From Burkholderiaceae bacterium (GTDB lineage Bacteria; Pseudomonadota; Gammaproteobacteria; Burkholderiales; Burkholderiaceae_F): a stretch of 21,245 bases of DNA. Below are positions 14,267 through 21,245 of the stretch, piece by piece (within the stretch, counting starts at the first letter, position 1; each line of letters starts with the position of its first letter). The position numbers and the translations under genes were made by a program. Location: contig JACCYC010000069.1 in the NCBI GenBank assembly GCA_013696665.1, positions 1 to 21,245 of the forward strand, read 5' to 3'. The notes under the pieces are model-generated. The model was given only the letters and a program-made list of their open reading frames with translations, had not been told where the DNA came from and ran no database searches.

Positions 14267-14976
14267 CTACCGAGCCTGATCAGCCGCATCCACCCATCCG
14301 CAGTTATGCATTGCGGCGCGGCCGGTTCACCACAGCCCAGCAGCGTGCAGTCGAACAATGGTTTTCAACTTTCGGCATTCCATACTCAGCGGATCTGGTC
14401 GACTTTGATAAGGCATTCGGCCGCGCTGCCCCTACCGTGCTCGAGATCGGCTTCGGCATGGGTGAAACCACCGTAGCCATCGCGCAGCATCGCCCCGACA
14501 TTAACTTTCTTGGCGTCGAAGTTTTCGCGGCCGGTGTCGGCGCGTTGCTGAAGACCATGGCTGAAAAGAAGGTCTGCAACATCCGCATCGTTCAACATGA
14601 CGCGGTTGATGTGGTACGTGACATGCTCCGCGAGCAGTCATTGACCGGCGTGCACATTTATTTTCCAGACCCGTGGCCCAAGAGCCGTCACCACAAGCGG
14701 CGCCTGTTAAAGCAGCCGTTCCTGCATCTGCTTGCCAGCCGCCTCGCCCCCAGCGCGTACTTGCATTGCGCGACCGATTGGCATGATTACGCACTGCAGA
14801 TGTTGACGGAGTTAAGCGCGGAGCCAGCGCTGGTGAACATGCATGATGGGTATGCGCCGACGCCCGAAAACCCGCTGTGCAATCGGCCGGTGACGAAATT
14901 CCATGCGCGCGGAAGCAGGCTCGGGCATGCAACGTTTGATCTGCTATTTGCGCGAAGAGCAGAGGATGTCGCGTAG
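14263..14976 (+). CDS. trmB: tRNA (guanine-46-N7)-methyltransferase TrmB
   Basis: The 237-residue SAM-dependent enzyme makes m7G46 in the variable loop of many tRNAs. The SAM-binding motif is LEIGFGMGETT (residues 60-70), followed by LGVEVFAAG and IRIVQHDAVDV. The catalytic and tRNA-binding signature is IYFPDPWPKSRHHKRR (132-147), with the proposed catalytic D136. The C-terminal TKFHARGSRLGH segment is also conserved. The start is a TTG at 14263 overlapping the thiG stop (TTGA). No in-frame ATG exists near the expected N terminus, so TTG is the best choice and translation depends on coupling to thiG. The gene ends seven bases from the converging AAA ATPase gene. Confidence 0.95.
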   Translation: MTTEPDQPHPPIRSYALRRGRFTTAQQRAVEQWFSTFGIPYSADLVDFDKAFGRAAPTVLEIGFGMGETTVAIAQHRPDINFLGVEVFAAGVGALLKTMAEKKVCNIRIVQHDAVDVVRDMLREQSLTGVHIYFPDPWPKSRHHKRRLLKQPFLHLLASRLAPSAYLHCATDWHDYALQMLTELSAEPALVNMHDGYAPTPENPLCNRPVTKFHARGSRLGHATFDLLFARRAEDVA

Positions 14977-14983
14977 GCCGTGA

Positions 14984-16504
14984 CTACGCTGCCGCGTCAT
15001 CCGAAGTGGCACATTCGTCAGCGAAAACAGCGCGGTCCGCAGCCCAGGACCGCAGCTCATCGATCCGCTCGGCCATGACCACCGACAGCGGACGCGTTCG
15101 CTCGATCTCTGCCTGGATGTCGGCCGGCCGCAGCGCCTCTGAACGCGCGCGTGCCTCGAACGACGCCGATACGATCGCCTGCTCTATTTCTGCGCCCGAA
15201 TAACCCGCGGACAGTTTGGCCAGCCCCGGCACTTCGAAGTGCGCAGGGTCGCATCCGCGCTTTTTCAGGTGAATGGTCGCAATCTGCGCACGCGCTTCGG
15301 CATTTGGAAAATCGACGAAAAAGATTTCGTCGAAGCGCCCTTTGCGGATCAGCTCGGGCGGCAACTGCGAGATGTCGTTCGACGTGGCAACAATAAATAC
15401 CGGCTGCGTTCGCTCCGACATCCAGGTCAGCAGACTGCCGAGCACGCGCCGCGATACGCCGCCATCGCCATCGCCACCATCAACGGAGATTCCTTTTTCG
15501 ATTTCGTCAATCCACAACACGCAGGGCGACATGGCCTCGGCCGCTGCAAACGCGTTACGCAGGTTGCGCTCGGTTTCGCCGTAATACTTGTTGTACAACG
15601 CGCCAAAGTCGAGCCGCATCAGTGGCACACCCCATTCGCCCGCGACCGCGCGCGCCGCGAGGCTTTTGCCTCCGCCTTGAACGCCAAGCAGCACAATGCC
15701 CTTGGGTCGGTCGATGTTGACAGCACTGGGATCGAGAAACGGTTTTCGTCGCAGCGAGATCCAGTGCTTGAGCTGTGCCAACCCACCCACGTCGGCAAAC
15801 TTCACCTTGCTTTGCTCGTAGGCGAGCGACGCCGCGCCGCCGAGCGCCTCATATTTCGTGGCAAGCACGCGCCGCAGATCGTCATCGCTGATTGCGCCGT
15901 CATCGCGCAGTGCCTGCCGCACCAGCCGTCGCACATCGTCCTGCTCCATACCGAGCAAATGCATGATCAGCATGTCGAGCGCTTGCTTGTCGCCGCGCGG
16001 GCGCTCTCCGGTCTGCTTCTCGTAGCGTTTCGCTTCTTCGTTGACCAGCACACGAATTGCATCGCGATTAGGCAACTGCGGGTGAAAGTGAGCCGATAGG
16101 CGCAGTACTTCGGAAGGCAGTTCGTCGAGCCGCGGGCTGATGAATACCAGCGTGCGTGCCGTTTTTGAATGCGACAACGCTATTTCGCGGATCAGCCGCA
16201 TCGAAATCGGATCCTTGAACCCAGGATGCGCGTCGCACAGCACATAGATGCCATTTTGCGCGGTCTTGTCGAGGTGCTTCAACATGTCGAGCAGATCGTT
16301 CGTCTGATAGATCGCCTCGTCGCGTCCATGACGACGGATGCCGCACGTGATGCTCCATGTCATCAGCACCTGACTCTCGAGGTTTGCCGCTTTCGTCAGC
16401 AACTCGAGGATGCGCGGCTCTTCGTGCGATTCGATCAGGATGATCGGAAAGCGCGACCGAAGCAGCGCGCAGAGTTCCTGCACCTCGTCACGATCGGGTT
16501 GCAT
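14984..16504 (-). CDS. Ycf46-like AAA family ATPase
   Basis: The 506-residue protein has an N-terminal domain of about 235 residues (LCALLRSRFPIILIESHEEP, VLCDAHPGF) and a C-terminal AAA+ domain. This is the arrangement of the proteins annotated Ycf46 in plastids and cyanobacteria. Walker A is GVQGGGKS (274-281), Walker B VLWIDEIEK (329-337), sensor 1 N376 (ATSND), and arginine-finger candidates are R387 and R390 (IRKGRFDE). The sensor 2 region is GYSGAEIEQAI (434-444). The enzyme should be active and hexameric. Its substrate is unknown; a link to inorganic-carbon use has been reported for cyanobacterial Ycf46. GGGAAGAAG just before the ATG at 16504 sets the start, so the gene overlaps the upstream DUF6498 gene by 17 bases. 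It is the last gene of the minus-strand operon. Confidence 0.86.
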   Translation of the reverse strand: MQPDRDEVQELCALLRSRFPIILIESHEEPRILELLTKAANLESQVLMTWSITCGIRRHGRDEAIYQTNDLLDMLKHLDKTAQNGIYVLCDAHPGFKDPISMRLIREIALSHSKTARTLVFISPRLDELPSEVLRLSAHFHPQLPNRDAIRVLVNEEAKRYEKQTGERPRGDKQALDMLIMHLLGMEQDDVRRLVRQALRDDGAISDDDLRRVLATKYEALGGAASLAYEQSKVKFADVGGLAQLKHWISLRRKPFLDPSAVNIDRPKGIVLLGVQGGGKSLAARAVAGEWGVPLMRLDFGALYNKYYGETERNLRNAFAAAEAMSPCVLWIDEIEKGISVDGGDGDGGVSRRVLGSLLTWMSERTQPVFIVATSNDISQLPPELIRKGRFDEIFFVDFPNAEARAQIATIHLKKRGCDPAHFEVPGLAKLSAGYSGAEIEQAIVSASFEARARSEALRPADIQAEIERTRPLSVVMAERIDELRSWAADRAVFADECATSDDAAA

Positions 16505-17195
16505 CTTCTTCCCGCGAAATGATGAAGCGGCGCACCGGCGCGTGTTTAGCCGGCGCCGCAACGCTGCTGCTCGAATTGACCGAGACGATATCGAACACCA
16601 ATTTCAGCGCTACCAGCAAAATCGCTCCGAGTATGGGCATGTTCAGCATGTCAACGAGAAAGCCGCTGGCTATGACGGTGACGTGCAGGATGACGATCCG
16701 ACCGTAGGGTGCAAACATCAACGCTGGAAGCGCCGACGCCGATGGGGCGCGGCTGGCGACCATCCAGCGAAAGAACGCCGCCGCCTGCAGCAACGTGATG
16801 CCGACTGCGGCAAACCAGCCATCGCGATCTGCCAGCAGGTAATCAATCATGCGGGTTAGCGGGCCGAAGAGTCCACTCAGTGCTCCACCGAGCTCGGGCT
16901 GTCCAAACAGCATCACAACAAAGACGCCATGCACCGCAGTGAACATTCCATAGTGCACCGTGAAAAATGCCGACAGTGCAAGTGCAGCGATCAGTCCGGC
17001 GCCGCCCAACCGCGCACCGCTGATCAGCATGCGCGCGACGTTGAAGATGCCGATGACGACGTTCTCCAGCCAGAAGAGCGCAATCACGACGAAAACCGAC
17101 CAGCCGAGCACCAGCACGCCATAGACGATCATTGCGGCCGCCGCGAACGCAAGAGCGAGGTCGATCCAGCGCCATGCTGCGGCCTCGTTGATCAT
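16488..17195 (-). CDS. DUF6498-type integral membrane protein
   Basis: The 235-residue protein has about six hydrophobic segments, at roughly residues 11-28, 30-55, 62-95, 120-145, 160-180 and 185-205. The pattern LVLGWSVFVVIALFWLENVV with IGIFNVARML near the N terminus, then FFTVHYGMFTAVHGVFV, matches my recollection of DUF6498. A short cytoplasmic-looking tail, rich in Ser, Ala and Arg, follows. No catalytic motif is visible, although W and E in FWLEN and the two histidines of the VHYGMF/VHGVF segment are striking. The start overlaps the uppP stop in an ATGA junction and the end overlaps the AAA ATPase gene. The coupling suggests that the three products are made in fixed ratio. Function unknown. 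Confidence 0.78.
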   Translation of the reverse strand: MINEAAAWRWIDLALAFAAAAMIVYGVLVLGWSVFVVIALFWLENVVIGIFNVARMLISGARLGGAGLIAALALSAFFTVHYGMFTAVHGVFVVMLFGQPELGGALSGLFGPLTRMIDYLLADRDGWFAAVGITLLQAAAFFRWMVASRAPSASALPALMFAPYGRIVILHVTVIASGFLVDMLNMPILGAILLVALKLVFDIVSVNSSSSVAAPAKHAPVRRFIISREEDATRS

Positions 17196-18049
17196 CGGAC
17201 CCAGTCAACCCAGCCTGCGTAGGCGGTCCACAAGATCACCGCTCCGAACGCAATGCGATACCACGCGAAGACGGTGAAGTCGTGCGTAGCGAGGTAGCGA
17301 ATCAGCCAGCGGATACAAAGCAACGCTGCGGCGAACGCAAAAATCAAACCGACCGCAAATGTCGCGGCGTCGGCCGCAACGAACTGATCGCGCTGCTTCC
17401 ACATTGAGTAGATTCCGGCGCCGATCAGCGTCGGGATTGCAAGGTAGAAGCTGAATTCGGTGGCCGCTTTCCGCGACAGTCCGAATAACATGCCGCCGAT
17501 AATTGTTGCGCCCGAGCGGCTGGTCCCCGGAATCAGCGCGGCACACTGTGCCACTCCGATTTTTAAAGCGTCAAGCGGCGACATGTCGTCTACCGTCTCG
17601 ACTCGGGAGATGCGGGCGCCCTGCAGGTCGCGTTCGCCAAACGCCCGGTGGTGACGCCGCTCGACCCACAGAATGATCAAGCCGCCGACTATGAATGCAA
17701 TCGCCACCGGCACCGCGTGAAACAGATGCGCTTTGATCAAACTGCCTAGTGCAAGCCCGAAAATCACTGCAGGCGCAAATGCGATGCTGACGTTCAATGC
17801 GAATCGCTGTGCGCGGCGCTCGCGCAAAATGCCGGTCACCGTGGCCAACAGCCGGATCCGGTATTCCCAGATGACGGCGAACATTGCGCCCGTTTGAATC
17901 GCAATTTCGAACGTGGCGACCTTGTCGCCGGTGAAGCGCAGCAATGAGCTCGCGACTATTAGATGTCCGGTCGACGAAATTGGCAGAAATTCCGTCAGTC
18001 CCTCGACGATTCCAAGGATCGCCGCTTTTACAAGGTCCAGGAATTCCAT
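17192..18049 (-). CDS. uppP: Undecaprenyl-diphosphate phosphatase UppP (BacA)
   Basis: The 285-residue membrane enzyme removes a phosphate from undecaprenyl diphosphate so that the lipid carrier can be reused for peptidoglycan and other envelope polymers. Raised amounts in other bacteria give bacitracin resistance. Both signature regions are intact: EGLTEFLPISSTGHL (residues 16-30, with E16, E20, S26 and H29) and PGTSRSGATIIGGMLFGLSR (174-193, with R178). About eight hydrophobic segments complete the family fold. The active site faces the periplasm in the E. coli enzyme. The gene follows the PAS/kinase-like gene by 11 bases and overlaps the DUF6498 gene by four bases, so it is within an operon. 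Confidence 0.96.
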   Translation of the reverse strand: MEFLDLVKAAILGIVEGLTEFLPISSTGHLIVASSLLRFTGDKVATFEIAIQTGAMFAVIWEYRIRLLATVTGILRERRAQRFALNVSIAFAPAVIFGLALGSLIKAHLFHAVPVAIAFIVGGLIILWVERRHHRAFGERDLQGARISRVETVDDMSPLDALKIGVAQCAALIPGTSRSGATIIGGMLFGLSRKAATEFSFYLAIPTLIGAGIYSMWKQRDQFVAADAATFAVGLIFAFAAALLCIRWLIRYLATHDFTVFAWYRIAFGAVILWTAYAGWVDWVR

Positions 18050-18060
18050 CGGGCGCGATG

Positions 18061-19779
18061 TTAACGCGCCGCATGATGGGCGACCTCGGTTTCGGCGTGC
18101 CGCCGGCCACCTTGCGATGCAGCGACTTCCAGCGCGTCGGCCAGGCGCCGCGCCAGCATTGCGGCATTGACTGTGTCGCCGCCGCGTGCGGCGTGCGATA
18201 GCGCGCTGACCAAGCCGGTACTGCCCCCGCTACCGTTGCTGTCCTTCACACCCGGCGCGTTGGCATGCCGCCGCCAGGCTGCAGTCAGGCGGTGTGATTC
18301 GGCCCACAGCGCGCCAAGATTTCCCTTATCGGCGTTCTTACGCAGCCGTACCGCAGCACCGGCGAAGTCGGCGCGGTCCTGCTGCGTCATCGGTGCCTTG
18401 CGCTCGATGGCTCGCTTTTCGCTGGGTGCGGGCTGATTCATCGCGACCTCCGCCGAAAGATCGATCGCGACACGGGAAAGATCGGCTTCGAAGCGCTGAT
18501 TGAACTGAAACGTTATTCCGCCGCCTGCGGCGCGCGCGACCATCACGCGGGCGCCGAAGAATTCGATGCGACGATCCGTTACGGCACTGCCCGATCCTGC
18601 GCCCGCAAACGGCTGCACCACGTAGGGTTGCACCAGGATTGCAGCCTGCTCATCGCTCATTCCGGACGCGGTGACCGAAGCCGACAGGCGCAGCTCGCGA
18701 TCGTCGAGCGGAATCAGTGTCAGATGCACGATCAGCTCTCCTGAATCGCACACGTGCAACGAGTTGTCGATCAGGTTGGCCAGAACGCGCCTCAACCGCG
18801 CCGCGTTTCCGATCAGCGCGAGGCCTTGAAGCTCGGTGTCCTCGTAGCGGAAGCGCAAGCCCTTGCGTTCAGCCCGTGCGGCCAGACGCCGAATCGGTTC
18901 GCCGCAGATTTCCTCAACGGTGTACGCGGTACGCGGCGCCGATTTCGTCGAGGCGTCGGGTTGTATGTCTCGCGCCCGCGCCAACTCCGCGCGCAGTCGC
19001 CTGTGCGTCGAGATGTCGCGAGCGCTGACGATGTAGCACGTCTGGTCGCCGTTGTTGAATTCGGCGACGGTGACTTCGAGCGGAAACTGACGACCGTCGT
19101 GCCGCTGCGCAACCAGCTCCTGGCGCCTGCCCGTTGCACGTCCACCCGTTAGATCGCTCGCAAAGCTGGCGTTCTCGGGTGATCGGTGCGCCGGTGGCAG
19201 CATGACGTCCGCCAGTGGCTTGCCGATCACTTCCTGTGCGGTGAAACGCATCAGCCGCTCGGCCGCGGGGTTGACATGTGTGACCGCACCGGTTTTGTCG
19301 AGCACCATCGATGCTTCGAGCGACCCTGCGAAAATGGCTTCCCACGATGCCGCTTTCGCCGTCAGTTCGCGTCGCTCGCGGTACATCCTTTGCGATGCGT
19401 ACAAAACTTCTTCGGACAGCCGCCCCAGTTCGACCGAGATGCGTTGGCGGCGGGTTTCTTCGGGCAGCCGGCCGTCGACGCTGGCAGCGAGATCGGTCAA
19501 CCTGCGCAATGCAATGGCAATCCGGCGCGCGCGCAGTTCGAATGCAAGCATTGCAAAGGCAGCGGCAAGGCTGAATCCGCCAATGGCCGCCATCCACAGC
19601 CGGCGGTGCAAATCCATGTCGCCAAAGGGGGCAAGCCAGGACTTTGACGCCGCCATCGCGTCTCCGGCAAAGACCATTGACAGCAAAGCTGCAGCAAGCT
19701 GCAAAGCGCAGAGCAAAGCCAGGGGCGCGCGGCAGACCGACATGCCTGCATGCTCGCGCATTCCCACGCGCGCGAGCAC
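18061..19779 (-). CDS. PAS-domain membrane protein, degenerate histidine-kinase-like with HPt-like C terminus
   Basis: The 572-residue protein has two membrane segments (about 17-42 and 62-82), a HAMP-like helical linker, and a PAS/PAC domain at 144-255 (VLDKTGAVTHVNPAAERLMR). It then has an HATPase-like region with the N-box NLIDNSLHVCDSGE (335-348). The usual HisKA H-box is absent: the linker goes from RARDIQPDASTKSAP to the HATPase region. The G1 box, normally DxGxG, reads TASGMSD (370-376), and the GLGL box reads GAGSGSAV. A C-terminal helical region with H496 (AESHRLTAAW) and ARGGD resembles an HPt domain. No receiver domain is present. The layout is that of a BarA-type hybrid kinase with its chemistry lost. 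The start is uncertain: GTG at 19779, or ATG at residues 7 or 13. The gap to the permease gene is 25 bases. Confidence 0.75.
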   Translation of the reverse strand: MLARVGMREHAGMSVCRAPLALLCALQLAAALLSMVFAGDAMAASKSWLAPFGDMDLHRRLWMAAIGGFSLAAAFAMLAFELRARRIAIALRRLTDLAASVDGRLPEETRRQRISVELGRLSEEVLYASQRMYRERRELTAKAASWEAIFAGSLEASMVLDKTGAVTHVNPAAERLMRFTAQEVIGKPLADVMLPPAHRSPENASFASDLTGGRATGRRQELVAQRHDGRQFPLEVTVAEFNNGDQTCYIVSARDISTHRRLRAELARARDIQPDASTKSAPRTAYTVEEICGEPIRRLAARAERKGLRFRYEDTELQGLALIGNAARLRRVLANLIDNSLHVCDSGELIVHLTLIPLDDRELRLSASVTASGMSDEQAAILVQPYVVQPFAGAGSGSAVTDRRIEFFGARVMVARAAGGGITFQFNQRFEADLSRVAIDLSAEVAMNQPAPSEKRAIERKAPMTQQDRADFAGAAVRLRKNADKGNLGALWAESHRLTAAWRRHANAPGVKDSNGSGGSTGLVSALSHAARGGDTVNAAMLARRLADALEVAASQGGRRHAETEVAHHAAR

Positions 19780-19804
19780 CGGATAAAGGCGCTGCTAAGT
19801 CGCC

Positions 19805-21033
<1,229 letters not shown>

Positions 21034-21037
<4 letters not shown>

Positions 21038-21245
21038 GCCGCCTCCGCCTGGAGTTCGCCAAGCGCCTCGCGCGCCGAGCGCGCAACCTGGCGCGCGTCG
21101 CGGACCACCTTGCCATCCCGAAAGTGCACTTCGCGCGACGCGAAGCCCGCAACATCCTGTTCATGCGTGACGACCACGATCGTCATGCCCTCGGCATTCA
21201 GTTGCTGCAGCAACGCCATGATTTCGACGCTGGTGCGCGAGTCGA
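21034..21245 (-). CDS. MacB-type ABC transporter ATP-binding protein, C-terminal part (runs off the right edge)
   Basis: The last 70 or so codons of an ABC ATPase are present. From the window edge they read DSRTSVEIMALLQQLNAEG, the D-loop region of MacB/LolD-type ATPases (usual form LDSRTSxEIM). Next comes TIVVVTHEQDVA with the switch histidine (THE), then SREVHFRDGKVVRD and a short Arg/Ala-rich tail. Walker A, the Q-loop, the ABC signature and Walker B lie beyond the edge. Its stop overlaps the permease start (ATGA). It powers the permease encoded next to it. The internal ATG at 21219 is not the start, because the frame stays open to the edge and the family is longer. Confidence 0.9.

Noticed and set aside
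15239..16099. 286-codon plus-strand frame opposite the AAA ATPase
   Set aside because: The product has no family features. It is the usual GC-driven mirror frame of a real gene with intact Walker motifs.
18914..19597. 227-codon minus-strand frame inside the PAS protein gene
   Set aside because: Its composition is Arg/Ala/Cys-rich without motifs, whereas the main frame has membrane segments and a PAS domain.

Overview
The window looks like a chromosomal segment of a free-living betaproteobacterium, most likely of the order Burkholderiales. The pointers are a Bug/TctC-type periplasmic binding protein with no transporter genes beside it, the gene order thiS-thiG-trmB, a small basic protein beginning AKPNYSFEKRQ that I recall from beta- and gammaproteobacteria, and GC-rich coding DNA with Gram-negative features (lipoboxes, MacB-type ABC genes, UppP). 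I could run no similarity search, so all family names come from motif recognition.

Layout. Positions 1-7.9 kb hold mostly unrelated single genes: the start of a lipoprotein gene (-), an MFS transporter (-) divergent from a DUF1993 protein (+), an orphan Bug-type binding protein (-), a secreted Ala/Lys-rich protein built on three C-x10-C modules (-), a zinc alcohol/formaldehyde-type dehydrogenase translationally coupled to a small membrane protein (-), a small basic protein that seems to start at CTG (+), a hemolysin III-family membrane protein (+), the ribosome-rescue hydrolase ArfB (-) and a small exported protein (+). A two-way terminator near 7.95 kb separates these from a large lipoprotein subtilase with a PA domain (-, 8.0-10.7 kb). 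A 72-residue membrane/secreted peptide gene with its own terminator follows (+), then an ArsN2-like acetyltransferase (-). Next is a kup potassium-transporter pseudogene (-) in which the ends of the protein survive, frameshifted, and the middle is missing.

At 12.6-13.0 kb lie a tandem hairpin/terminator pointing rightwards with no obvious gene to serve, and a methionine-rich EF-hand protein (-). From 13.17 kb a compact rightward group follows: tRNA-Gly(CCC), thiS, thiG and trmB, with overlapping stop/start codons.

From 15.0 kb to the right edge everything is on the minus strand in one tight run, read right to left: MacB-type ATPase (cut by the window edge), MacB-type permease, a PAS-containing degenerate histidine-kinase-like protein, UppP, a DUF6498-type membrane protein and a Ycf46-like AAA ATPase. 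Gaps are 25 and 11 bases and the other junctions overlap, so this is very probably one operon. Its theme is the cell envelope: export or envelope remodelling by the ABC pair, undecaprenyl phosphate recycling by UppP, a membrane sensor-like protein that seems to have lost kinase chemistry, and an AAA ATPase of unknown substrate.

The points most worth a second look are the degenerate kinase inside the envelope operon, the kup remnant, the CTG start, the triple C-x10-C protein and the unexplained terminator at 12.6 kb. I found no CRISPR array, prophage, insertion sequence or integrase.
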